A stretch of 64,000 bases of DNA from Rhizophagus irregularis (Eukaryota; Glomeromycota; Glomeromycetes; Glomerales; Glomeraceae). The notes beneath the pieces were generated by a model that was given only the letters and a program-made list of their open reading frames with translations, did not search any database and had not been told where the DNA came from. Shown here one piece after another: positions 32,826 through 43,698 of the stretch. The translations under genes and the position numbers were made by a program. Where the stretch lies: NCBI RefSeq assembly GCF_026210795.1, contig NC_089431.1, forward strand, positions 5,022,001-5,086,000. Reading direction: 5' to 3'. Each line of letters begins with the position of its first letter. The first letter of the stretch is position 1.

Positions 32826-33846
32826 TATTAATTTATTTTTTTCTTTCAAAAAAAAAGAAAGAAAGAAAGTGGGTGGGAAATTTTTTAAAAAACCAATCCT
32901 AATTTGTTAATACAGTATTTATGGTTTGGATTGGTCATTCGAATTCTGAACAAACTGATTCTTTCTTTATTTGGCTTGAGGTCCCACAAAGTCAGCCATG
33001 CAAATCTTCCTAAAATTAATTGTCACATGACCATAAAAATCGGCATAATTACGAGAATTCAGGTGATTCAAACTACTAGGAGCTTTTTTTTGAGAAAGTT
33101 TATATGTGAATATGAAAATCACACTAAAACTTTTTTTTTCATGGTAAAGGATCATCTTACCATCCTTTATTAGGGTGTCACAGTCGTGACAACTGTACCA
33201 CCGAATAATTTATTGGAGATTTTTATTGTTACACAACAATCGGATTTTTAAACAGTAAACTTCATAATGTTATGTTTGCTTTTTGTTCAAGATCATTATT
33301 CATCATTCATCTGTGTTGAGTGCTTGGTTAATCTCAAGAATACTTTTTTCTTGGTTGCTCTTGGTTTATTTACAGAAAGTTGGCTTGCTCTACGTGAGCT
33401 CTACGTGACTGAATCTTTCTTCGAGATTTTCTGCATTTTATTTATTATACTAATTAACATACTTAAAATGTTTTACATAATTATTAAAACGTGAATTTAC
33501 TTTCAGAATTTTACAGCAAGTCTGTAGATAGGTTAAGAACAAAGTTACGTATAAAATTTAGTTTGGATAACCTCGTATATTTTGCAAATATTTTCTTTTT
33601 AAGAAGAAATGTCAACCCATTTTTAAAATCTTTAGGAAAACGATAATTACCTTACAATAGCTCTTAAGAGTAGTTTCTAACCAAAAGAAAGAATAATAAT
33701 AAATATGGTGTTCGTGGGAATCTTTTAGGGACTTTATTTTTTTATTAATATCAATTTTAAGCTTTGTGTAACAATAAAATTTCAATTTTTATAGCTAGTT
33801 GGGATACTTCATTCAAATAACAATATTTTCCAAATTCATATAAAAG
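32826..33846. other. Intergenic, no convincing gene
   Basis: Overlapping short ORFs on both strands at 32,904-33,173 and one at 33,267-33,494 lack splice context or paralogues. A polypurine/pyrimidine run (GAAAGAAAGAAAG) lies at 32,855-32,875. Confidence 0.4.
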
Positions 33847-34111
33847 TTATATTACTTTTTCCAATTTTTCAGTAATTGAGCTAATTTCATTGCTTGAAAC
33901 AGTTAATATAAGTATCTGACTTGACATGTTCGGATCTCTATCCCCTTCAACTTTCAATTCTAGAATTCCAGTTCGAAATTCAAGTCCAGGAGTCGTCCCT
34001 AAAGAAAAAAAAAATGTAAAGAAACATTGTTAAAAGTTTTACTAATATTCCTAATTCCTGTAATTTCCAACGCCTACCTCCGAAATACATTTCCAGACGT
34101 TCAGGAGGTAC
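33847..34111 (-). CDS. Two 3' exons of an unrecognised gene
   Basis: Exon 34111..34078 (VPPERLEMYFG) and exon 33998..33847 (GTTPGLEFRTGILELKVEGD... to ...TEKLEKVI stop) both have acceptor and donor sites and agree in phase 1. The upstream part could not be traced; a kinase pseudogene lies further up the same strand, but no link between the two is shown. Product unknown. Confidence 0.4.
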
Positions 34112-34596
34112 CTAAAGAAAAAAATAAATGAAAAGTTAGTCAAAGTTCTACTTACTAACTTTTCTTAAATCCTATTGTTACGAACTTTTCTTTTCAACAT
34201 GTGTATTGTAGAATTTAAATGGACTTTTCCAAAAAAAAGTACTGTTATTTCATTAATATGTTTATTCACAGAATAGTGAATCATCATAATAGTCTTATAA
34301 TTTAACAATTTCAAAAAAAAGTAATTGTGTTTAAGATTACAGGGATTTATTATAGTATAACGTTATTATTATCTTATATTTATTTTCATATATACCATAT
34401 CCTGATTACTTTAAGTATTTGTTACAAAATTATTAACTATATACAGCAATTAATGGAAAAAATATAGTAATAAAGCGAAACGTTTCACTACCATGTGATT
34501 CGTAATTATCAGTGGCGTCAAACAATATTTGTCAATTGTCATGTTATTTGTCATGTGAACTTGTGAATTTTATGGGAAATGAATAATCTAATATTC

Positions 34597-35045
34597 AAAT
34601 AATAATCTTTTTTTATTCTTTGCACTTCTGCGACATCTTTTAGCATCAGGTTTCCATTTTGAAACGAAATCGTAATATATCTTGAGCTAAAAAAAATTCA
34701 TTTATCTATTGTTTTGCATGATTTAAATCGATATGGAATACTGTATTCCTACTCCCCTAGAATTTATGTTTTCAGAATTATTAAGTTCCTTAAGAACAAT
34801 TGTTATTCTTCCATAATAGTAATATAATAGTCATACTTTTGCTTTCATCCGATTATTTATTGAACCATCAATCCAAGTAGCCATATAAATTTTGCTAAAC
34901 CTCCTTCGGCAATAAATCCTACATCCTTAAATCTATCGTAGTAATTATTTATCATGCCTTTATAAAATCATCAATAACTTTATCATTTTTACTTTGTAAC
35001 ATTGGTAGCAAATCTGATCAATTTTATTTCTACGTTTGTATTCAT
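34597..35045 (-). pseudogene. Kinase pseudogene fragments
   Basis: The minus strand shows pieces of the N-terminal half of the kinase family in order, with frame changes: NDKVIDDFIK; YDRFKDVGFIAEGGLAK; IYMATWIDGSINNR; ITIVLKELNNSENIN (the ATP-site lysine segment). Further on, near 34,600-34,690, is an open stretch YYDFVSKWKPDAKRCRRSAK. HRD and DFG regions are missing. It is a relic of the same TKL family. Confidence 0.55.
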
Positions 35046-35099
35046 TACATTTCTTAAATATTGGTTCAAAATGTAGTTTGTATCGGATGTATTAAATCC

Positions 35100-35872
35100 T
35101 AACGAGTATCATGGATTCTAATTATTTTAAATTATTTTTCTTTAATAAAAATTCTAATAAATAATCATTAAAAATTGCAACTAGTTTTTAATATGTTTTC
35201 CTAAATTTGATTTAAATAAATAAATAAATAATATGAAATATTTACCATTACTGTCATGAGTTTTAATATATCTTCTATTTTTAAAAGAGTTGAAAATTTT
35301 GAATTGTAAAAAACTTAAATCCTGTGATTTTTGACCAAACCGTTAAAAAAACATGATATTTTAAAAAAATCCAATTTTTCTTAAAAAAATTTTTGGCCAG
35401 ACAATTTAACTGTTTACAATATTCATTAAATAATCCATCAAAGCAGAAAAATAAAAATTTTGTTATTATTTTTTTTCGATATCTTTATATTATTTTATTA
35501 ATGTTAAGAAAAAAACTAACTTCTAATATATACTTTTTAAAAAAATTCGGTTTTTTTTTTTGAAAAAAAAAAAGTTGACTGATAAAATTCTTATTCGAAA
35601 AAAAGATATTTATAATTTTTTTTTTTAAAAAAAAAAGATTTATCATTTTGTTTCGAACGTACAACAGAATAATATAATTCCGGGGAATTCCATTCTCAAA
35701 TCTATTCCTAACTCCCATTAGTCTTTTCTTTACGTCTTCCTTTAGTATGTAGGTTGGGAGTATGGGTTTATGTGTGGGTTTACAGTAACCTTCATAATGT
35801 TTGTAGATACAATTTTTTAATTTTGGTTACCATGAAGGCGCAGCAATAATTCTCGGAAAAATTATTTTCGAT
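35100..35872. other. Intergenic, A/T homopolymer-rich
   Basis: Many A and T runs (35,330-35,640). The 77-codon minus-strand ORF at 35,485-35,718 is made of these runs and is not called. The promoter of the SPRY gene should lie at the right end. Confidence 0.4.
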
Positions 35873-35956
35873 ATGGTTAGTATAAATTCTTGTTGTACAA
35901 ATAAGGTTTCGTTAGAAAAAAATTTTTTTTTTTCTTTTGAAAATTTTTTTCAAGCA

Positions 35957-37387
35957 ATGATGAGAGGAATTTCATTAGAACAAGATTTAAGATTATTAAT
36001 AAATAATCCAAAGTATAGTGATATAGAAATTTTATGTAAGGATGAAAAGAAGTTATATGGTTGCAGAGCAATTTTAGCAGCAAGATCTGAAGTATTTGAT
36101 AAATTAATTTATAATGGGATGAAGGAAAGTTGTGAAAAACAAATTTCTTTACAAGAGATTAATAATAATATTTCTTTACCAGAGATTAATTCCATTGGAA
36201 TGGAGATCGTATTAGAATATATTTATACAGGATCAATTAAAGAAGAATTTTTAACAAAAGATAATATAATTGAAGCTTTTTATGCTGCAAATTATTTTCA
36301 ATTAACGGAACTTCAAGATTTTATTACGAAAACTTCTAAAAATGCAATAGAAAAAAATTTCAAAGATAATGATTCACCGGAATTATTATCTAAATTTGTG
36401 GAAAAAAATATTCTAACAGAAAATAGTAATCTTCAAAATTTATTGGTTGAAGCAGTAGCAACTATTCCACTAAATATCATTGAATTTGGTCGTTTATCTA
36501 TTACAGGTCTTCAATATCTTTTATCCTGTACTAGTAAAGAAAGAATGCCTTTTGCAACACCAGAATATGAAGTTCTTCGATATAGTGTTATCCTCGTAGC
36601 AAAACAAGTTTCTAATGATGCATATAAAACTTTTATGGAACGGTTACCAACTTTAGAAAAGTTAGAACAGATAAAAAATCCTCGAATAGAAAATAAATTT
36701 ATGACCCAAAAAGTCGCTAAAGAATTGGAGCCTTTAGTTAAATTTATTGATTTCATGCGAATTGAAGGGCAAATTTTGGTCGATATCATTGAACCATTAG
36801 AAATTATCTCTCCAGAAATAATTTTTGATGTTTATCGACAAAAGACTAGATTAAGCAAATCCGATTTAAATAATATACGTGGAATACCAATACCAACTTG
36901 TGTTTGGGATGAGTCAGAATGTGGAGCAAGTATTCTTATTGAGGAGAATGGAAAAATTGCATGTTTACAAGAGAAAACTGATTCATGGAGAAATGTTAGA
37001 GCTAAAATGATACTAGAAGATAATGGCATTTTTGAATGGGATGTCATTGTGGAGAAAGCTGGTTCGGATGCTTGGGTTGGAGTATGTGCATCAGAAAATT
37101 TAAATTATGGATTTTGGGCAGGAAGGCAACCAACTGGATGGGTATTAGGTATCAAGGGTATTTATAGAACTTCTGATAAAGGATCAAGTTATTGTCCACC
37201 ATTCGGAGATGGCGCAATAATTACTGTTCATATGGATATGAATAAAAGAACTTGTGCCTTTACAGTTAATGGTACTAGGTATCAGGAAGTATCAGAATGG
37301 AATAATTTACCATCTAAGCTTTATCCAGTAGTATCACTTGGTCATTTTGCTAAACTTCGAATTCAGCCTCACCGAAAAAATGGTTAA
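35957..37387 (+). CDS. BTB-BACK-SPRY protein, single exon
   Basis: The reading frame opens at 35,873. I prefer the ATG at 35,957 (MMRGISLEQDLRLLINN), because the upstream 28 codons are Phe/Lys-rich and read homopolymer DNA. About 476 aa. BTB is about residues 5-115 (YSDIEILC, CRAILAARSEVFDKLIYNGMKES, EYIYTGSI). BACK is about 120-290 (NIIEAFYAANYFQLTELQDFI). SPRY is about 325-470 (NVRAKMILEDNGIFEWDVIVEK, DAWVGVCASENL, GWVLGIKGIYRTSDKG, FGDGAIITVHMDM, CAFTVNG, LYPVVSLGHFAKLRIQP). The architecture is that of a Cul3 adaptor with a SPRY substrate-binding module. It is intronless, unlike the TLDc paralogues, and shows no lesion. It is the only SPRY gene in the window. Confidence 0.9.
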   Translation: MMRGISLEQDLRLLINNPKYSDIEILCKDEKKLYGCRAILAARSEVFDKLIYNGMKESCEKQISLQEINNNISLPEINSIGMEIVLEYIYTGSIKEEFLTKDNIIEAFYAANYFQLTELQDFITKTSKNAIEKNFKDNDSPELLSKFVEKNILTENSNLQNLLVEAVATIPLNIIEFGRLSITGLQYLLSCTSKERMPFATPEYEVLRYSVILVAKQVSNDAYKTFMERLPTLEKLEQIKNPRIENKFMTQKVAKELEPLVKFIDFMRIEGQILVDIIEPLEIISPEIIFDVYRQKTRLSKSDLNNIRGIPIPTCVWDESECGASILIEENGKIACLQEKTDSWRNVRAKMILEDNGIFEWDVIVEKAGSDAWVGVCASENLNYGFWAGRQPTGWVLGIKGIYRTSDKGSSYCPPFGDGAIITVHMDMNKRTCAFTVNGTRYQEVSEWNNLPSKLYPVVSLGHFAKLRIQPHRKNG

Positions 37388-38095
37388 TTTACGTCGTCAT
37401 TTTATATATACTTTTTGATTATTATTTGTTTTGTATTAAAATTAGCAAAGTAGTAATAAATTTTCTAAAATTTTATTTATTATGAATTTTAGAGCTTACT
37501 TACAATGTTTTGAAATGCGAATATTATGAATAATGTTGCTAAACAGTCAGAGCAATTAATTAATTAATTAATTCTCCAGCTGCTGATAATTACACCGCTA
37601 AAAGATTTGTTGATTATTATAAATTAAATATAAAAAAGGAAAAGTCCGAATGTTGTAATTAAATCTATAATAAATTTTTTGATAAATCTATATAAATAAA
37701 AAATTTGTCTGACATTTGGATTAGTCTCCATAACTTGAAATCCCATGCCATATAATTAAAATCCGTGACATGCCTCTGCCTGATCTATTTATGGTCAAGA
37801 ATTATTCAATCCATATGAACTAATCCAATTTCAGTTAATGAAATTTTACCTGAATTTTTTTTTGATTATTAATTTTGATTTTTCACTTTTCGACCTGTGT
37901 TATTAGTTTTTTAATAAAGTTCATTTTCATTTTTGTAGGTCTAAGACACTGAAGGTATATGCCTCAAATTCAATTTAAAGAAAAAAAATGTTTTTTAATT
38001 TTTCATTTTTTTTTAAACTGAAATTTTTTTTTTATATTAAATAATCCTATTGTTTCAGTCTTTTAAGACTGGTTTTTTTTATATTATTTTTGAGT
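37388..38095. other. Intergenic spacer
   Basis: AT-rich, with T runs from 37,850 to 38,060. No gene seen. Confidence 0.4.
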
Positions 38096-38444
38096 ATTGC
38101 TAATCTTAACCGGGGGGATAATTCCTCCCCCCTTAAGAATTTAAAGAAAATAAACTTTTTTTATGAAATATACAAAATAAATATAATTGGATACTAATTG
38201 CATAAAAATTTGGCAATTCTTGGTTTTAAAAAATTTTTTATCATGAAAAATACAATTTAACTATAAAAATCAAAATTATGTACTTTTCTCAAAAACCATC
38301 TGAACAACTAACTTAATAAAACCTTTTCTTCTCATAAATTTACATATAATCCTATTCTTAGATTACTATGCAAGTCAATATTTTAATTAAAAATTGAAAT
38401 AAAGGGAGAGGGAGGAAAATTCCCCCAGGTTAAGTTTAGTAATT
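38096..38444. mobile_element. MITE-like element with long imperfect TIR
   Basis: The left end ATTGCTAATCTTAACCGGGG and the inverted right end ATTACTAAACTTAACCTGGG extend as imperfect inverted repeats of about 40 bp rich in G/C runs. The interior is AT-rich and non-coding. Target duplication not resolved. Confidence 0.5.
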
Positions 38445-39087
38445 CTCTTATTTTTTTTTGATTTTTTTTCAGTATTATTTTTTTTTTTTTGGGGCCAAAA
38501 TATTGTTCTTTATTTTCAGAATTTTTTTCAGTACTTATTTTTTTTCGAATTCCCTTTTTTTTAGAAATTTCCCTTTTTTAAGCTGATTTCTTTCCCCAAA
38601 ATTTTTTTTTATTTTTTTCTTTTTCCTTCAATTTTTTATTATTATTAAATAAAGAAATAAAATATTATATTAAATATATTTACAAAATTATTATTTTTTT
38701 AAAAAAATCAATATATAGGAAAATTGACCGACGTTAATAGAAAGATTATTAAGATTTTTCAATTAAATTAAATGCTGGATAAATAGTTTGAAGAAATTGT
38801 TAATTTAATAATAAATTATTATAACCAAATCCATATCCAAAATTCTCTAGTAAATAAATACCAGATTTTGAATAAAGATTTTAATTCAAATGATATAGTT
38901 AAATTAATAATTTATTGAGTAAAATGAGTATCAAAAAAATAATAAATGGAATAAACAGATTCTAATACATTTAATTGTTCAAATATTTTCCTAAGTTGGT
39001 TATAAGTTTAAGATTGATGTAATATAAAATAAATTATAAAATTTATAATTAATTAATAAAATATTTGTAATATTGTTTTTACTTCAA

Positions 39088-39175
39088 ATCACCGGGGGTG
39101 ACCAGAATTATCAAATTTTAACGGCACTATATTTTTTAATGCTGGTCGATTGTCATAATTTCAGTCACCGGTGAT
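39088..39175. repeat. Short inverted-repeat element
   Basis: Begins ATCACCGGGGGTGACC; the inverted other end begins ATCACCGGTGACTG. 88 bp with no coding content. Confidence 0.4.
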
Positions 39176-39511
39176 CTGATAGTTAGAAAAATTCTATAAT
39201 ATTAAGTTTTTTTGAAAATTTCATTCTACACTCAAACATACATTATTATAAATAAATATAATTTATATCATTAATACATATTATTTTATTATTTTTTGTT
39301 AACAATTATTATCATATTAAATATCTAATTATAAACAAAAAACTACTATAACCATCTTTAATTTACTTAGTATTACATTATAATACTTTCTATTTAAACA
39401 AACTCATTGATCCCAGTGTGAAGCAACAGGTGACTGCTAGTAATTAAAAAAAAATAATAATACAATTCATTCTGCTTTAGAATTTTTCTTTTTTAAGAAA
39501 GAAAAAAAAAT

Positions 39512-39634
39512 ATGACATCAGCAGTATCTGTATTATATCAAGTCAAATCCAAAGGATTAGATGGTGGATTTATCAATGGTTTGGCAAACTCCAAAAACTT
39601 TCATTTTATAAATACACAATTTGACATTTTTTAA
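39512..39634 (+). CDS. Small ORF, paralogous to the ORF at 7,690-7,912
   Basis: A 40-residue ORF (MTSAVSVLYQV...GFINGLANSKNF...FDIF). It shares its first 27 or so codons with the minus-strand ORF ending at 7,912, then diverges. It may be a truncated copy. Product unknown. Confidence 0.35.
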   Translation: MTSAVSVLYQVKSKGLDGGFINGLANSKNFHFINTQFDIF

Positions 39635-39814
39635 TACAATGTATAGTTATTTATTAGTATTATTCATTTCAAGTTATTGCCTCACATTAAACAGTTTAGA
39701 AACGCCCTGTCAGAGACTAAGGCAACTTGTTATATCTATATAGTTAGCCTGAATAACGGAGCAGAATTCCTGATTGCTGATCATCCAGACCTGGATTAAT
39801 CGCAGAAAATTATG

Positions 39815-40623
39815 GAAAGCCGTCCTTGACAAAAGGTTGATGTCCAAACATCATGAAATATAATATTTAGACATCATGATGGTATATCTAGACATCATGT
39901 TTGATATATGTCGGATGATGTTTGTACATCATTCAACATGATGTGAAAGACATCAACTGACATGATGTCTAGACATCATGCTGATCAAATTACCAAATAT
40001 AGTATATTTATGAGTTACACAAAATAAAATTTACTATATTTGGTAACATGATGTCTAAGACATCATGTCGGTTGATGCTTGAGCATTAGGGATGGCAACG
40101 GTCGGTCATGGTCGGTCATCAGTCGGTCATAACCGGTCAAGAACCTTTGACCGACCGACCGACCGTTTGACCGACCGGTCTGACCGACCGGTTAACTGAC
40201 CGTTTGACTGACTGGTTAACCGATCCTGAAAACGTTTGCGAAACGTAATTTAATTGAAATACTTAATAAAAAACGTTTTCGCAATGTTTTCTATTAAAAT
40301 AATTAAAAAAACGTTTGCGAAACATTTTTTTTATTAAATTACATTTCGCAAACGTTTTCAGGATCGGTTAACCAGTCGGTCAAACGGTCGGTTAACCGGT
40401 CGGTCAGACCGGTCGGTCAAATGGTCGGTCAGAGGTCTTTGACCGACCGATATCGGTCACGGTCATGACCGGTCATAACCGGTTAATGACCGTGACCGTT
40501 GCCATCCCTATTGAGCATCATGTTGAATGATGTACAAACATCATCCGACATATATCAAACATGATGTCTAGACATTATCCAACATGATGTCTGGATATCA
40601 ACCTTTTGTCAAGGACGGCTTTC
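39815..40623. mobile_element. Palindromic element hosting a hAT-like MITE
   Basis: Termini GAAAGCCGTCCTTGACAAAA at 39,815 and its inverse ending at 40,623. The interior is built of repeated AGACATCATG/CATGATGTCT motifs, including the perfect palindrome CATGATGTCTAGACATCATG, and an inner inverted pair TTACCAAATATAGTA/TACTATATTTGGTAA. It is split by the 424-bp element at 40,087-40,510. No coding capacity. Confidence 0.7.
40087..40510. mobile_element. hAT-like MITE, nested
   Basis: TIR TAGGGATGGCAACGG at both ends with the 8-bp direct repeat TTGAGCAT outside (40,079-40,086 and 40,511-40,518). Subterminal GGTCGGTCA repeats form large inverted arms, and two inner arms carry GAAAACGTTTGCG. The 8-bp duplication and TAGGG-type TIR are hAT hallmarks. 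Confidence 0.85.
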
Positions 40624-41964
40624 TATAGAAAATCCCCTGGAATTCCATGATGATTTACACCTGGGCCAGGTACGGATCACATTGTGGCCAATTATTTTTT
40701 GGCTAACTACACCATTTGAGGATTTTTTATAACACTAATGAAAAAAGTTTCCTTAAATTTTTTTTTCAGCTTTTTTTTTAAACCGATTTACTTTTATTTT
40801 TTTTTCCTAATTGCACCTTTTTTTATTATATCAAAAATCGATAATTTGCTAGTTACTCTTGCTTATTTTTTCTATTTAGCTTATTAGAAAATTAATATAT
40901 TATTTGTTTTCCAAAACGTAATACTACTGTCTTAGTACTAGTTGCTAGTATAAAGAAAATGTTTATGTAAGTACATATATATTTTTTTATGTCATGATAA
41001 TACAGCGTAAATAATAACTAGAGCAGTGAGCTTAATAAATAATTATTCATTTTCTTCATTTTTTTTTCTTTAGATTCGATCAGGGATCTACATATGATAC
41101 AGAAGTAACTCAGAATTTTTACCTTCTTTTTTTTAGCAATAATTGATTACTAATCAGTTTGTCTTTCAATTAATACTTTAAATTTTATTTTTTCAGAACA
41201 TTAAATCTAGTCGTTAAAGCTTACTGTCATATTTTACAGTATCTTCGAGCGTAACTACTTTTGACATTATTAAATTATTATATTTTTGTATGTCATTAAA
41301 TACCAAAATTGTTTTAAAAATAAAATTTCATGTTATTAAGAAAAATGATGTTGAAATAGAAGGAAATTTTAATAATTTATTGTTTTGTCATAATAATTAT
41401 TATTTTTTTTTATTTACAAGCAGATTGTAATTATTAATTACTTTAATAATGAATTATATTATAACTGAATTCCATTTGTTAATACGAATTTCCTTCATAT
41501 AATAATGGTAAAATATTTCTTTTAGTTTTATATAGAATTTAAAACAAACTAAACTAATTGGATAATACATTTTTTAATCTAACAATTTTAACACGATTCT
41601 AATTATCATAATTGACTGTACTATATTTTTTAAAATTTCAATAAAGTGCCTATATACTGTAGTATAAATATACTAACAAATAATATTTTGGTGATGGATA
41701 AATGGATTGATCGACAAAGCTTTTTTTTGTGAAACAAGTATTTTGTTTGGGATTTATAAAAAGGAAATTTCTTAATAATCCGTGATTTTTGTGATCATCA
41801 GCTGACTTGAACATTTTATTGTTTGACCTAAATAAAAATAAAATTTTGTCAATCACTGCTGTGCAACTGTAATACGTTTTAAAAAGCACCTTTTTTTTTT
41901 TAAAAAAAAAAATCTTTTTTACTCTGTCTAGACATAAAATTGAAGTCACATTTATTAATCCAAT
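40624..41964. other. Intergenic spacer upstream of kinase
   Basis: AT-rich. An exon-like stretch near 41,075-41,145 (FDQGSTYDTEVTQNFY) follows an acceptor-like site but is too short to call. Confidence 0.35.
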
Positions 41965-43698
41965 ATGGAAGAATTTGTGCTTACTGATGATATAATTGAA
42001 CAAATAAAAGATTTTGACCATGAGGGCCTAATTGAAGAACAAAGTTTGTTAATTGATAAGTTAATATTAAATGAGGAATTAAAAAAACGTTATAAAAAAA
42101 ATGGTTTATGCAAAGAATGTAAGCAGCCTAATACATATTATCAAGGAGATTATAGTATTTGGTGTATGTCATGTAATGCTAAGAATTTTCAACAAAATTT
42201 CAAGAATTGGACTAGTGGAAATCATGAAGTTGATAAGTTTATTCAAAAAACACAACTTAAAGCTAAAAATTTAAGTGAAGTTTTAGAATGGATTGAATAT
42301 GATAGATTTGAAAATATTGAATACTTGACAAAAGGAGGATTTGGAACTATTTATAAAGCAATTTGGAAAGATGGACGGATAAAAAGTTGGGATTTTGAGA
42401 ATAATAAATGGACAAGAAGTAAATATTATTGTAGGGAATATGAGGATTTTCCAGTTGTTTTAAAATGTTTACATAATTCTCAAGATATTTCATCCGATTT
42501 TTTAAGAATAGTAAGTTACTTATTTTGTATATAATTTCAAGATATTGTCCTATTATAAATGTTAAACTACCTATTAATTATTATTATTATGGATTCTTTT
42601 TTAGATTGAAACACATATGTTTGTTTCAAATTATGGAGATCGTATAACAAAGTGTTATGGCATTACTAAAGATCCAGAATCTAGAAATTTTATGATAGTA
42701 ATGGGATATGCAAAAGATGGTAGTTTAAGACAATATTTAAATAGTAGTTTTAATTCAATAAAATGGAATGAAAAGTTGGTTATTTTACAAGTTATTGCAC
42801 AAGGCCTCGATGATATTCATCAAAAAAGGGTTAATTCATCGTGATTTTCATTGTGGTAATATATTAAAAGACAGCCATTTTACTTTTATTACTGATTTAG
42901 GATTATGTCGACTAGCAAATGTAAAATCATCTCAAAATGAATGTAAAGAACTATATGGAGTATTACCTTATGTAGCACCAGAAGTTTTAAGAGGAAAAGA
43001 ATACACTCAAGAAAGCGATATTTATGGATTTGGAATTGTTGCATATGAAGTCTGTACAGGGCTACCTCCTTATCATGATATTATTCATGATAAATTCTTA
43101 GCTATTAGCATTTGTCAAGGACTTAGGCCAAAATCAAATTATAAAATTCCTCAATTAGTTTTAAACATAATTAAACAATGTTGGGATGCCGATCCTTTAA
43201 AACGACCTAAAGCAAATGAATTAGAAGATTTATTTGACAAGTTATATGATGAGTTAGATTATGATTTTGATGAAGAATATATAAATGAAATCTATAAGCA
43301 AGTTGAAGAAGCAGAAAAATTAATGAAAAGTTAATATCATCATCATCATTATATACTGGTCCTACTCTTTCATATACTACAAATCCTCAAGCAGTTTACA
43401 CGAGTAGACTTTTAGATTTTAAAAATCTTCCAGAGCCAATAAATGCTATTGATAATAAGGATGATGATAATTCATTTGGAGAATATTCAGGTTATTAATT
43501 TCCTAATTTACTTTACAAATGCATTCTTTAAATATTTTATTTGATGTAAATAATTATTTTTTTTATATTACAGAATCAATAGAAGCAATAGATTTTACTA
43601 AACTAGACCCTAGGTACTTATATACATTAACTTTTTATATGATTTATTTATTAATAATATTATTTAATAATTTATTTTTCACTTATAGAAGCAGCTGA
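41965..43698 (+). CDS. TKL-type protein kinase, four exons, two frameshifts
   Basis: Exons 41965..42510, 42605..43490, 43574..43613 and 43689..43698. N-terminus: CKEC and CMSC pairs, then WTSGN. Kinase domain: KGGFGTIYKAIW, VVLKCL, HRDFHCGN, TDLG in place of DFG, APEVL, CWDADPLKRP. An extra A in the run CAAAAAAGGG (about 42,826) shifts the frame just before HRD, and a one-base loss near 43,330 shifts it again before the tail (SSSSLYTGPTLSYTT, TSRLLDFKNLPEP). The last two tiny exons add ESIEAIDFTKLDPRSS. The first lesion, at least, is in a homopolymer, so these may be sequence errors rather than true decay. About 490 aa if the frame is continuous. Confidence 0.75.

Noticed and set aside
32904-33494. 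Three short ORFs on both strands
   Set aside because: Mutually overlapping or isolated, with no paralogues or splice sites to support them.
35485-35718. 77-codon minus-strand ORF
   Set aside because: Consists of Phe/Lys runs from A/T homopolymers.
39900-40600. CRISPR-like reading of the regularly repeated GATGTCTAGACATC and GGTCGGTCA motifs
   Set aside because: The repeats are palindromic, of irregular spacing and bounded by TIRs, in a eukaryotic genome; they belong to DNA transposons.
41075-41145. Exon-like stretch FDQGSTYDTEVTQNFY
   Set aside because: Too short, with no phase-matched partner exon.
41650-42021. 123-codon minus-strand ORF
   Set aside because: Antisense to the start of a kinase gene and Phe/Lys-rich; no family resemblance.
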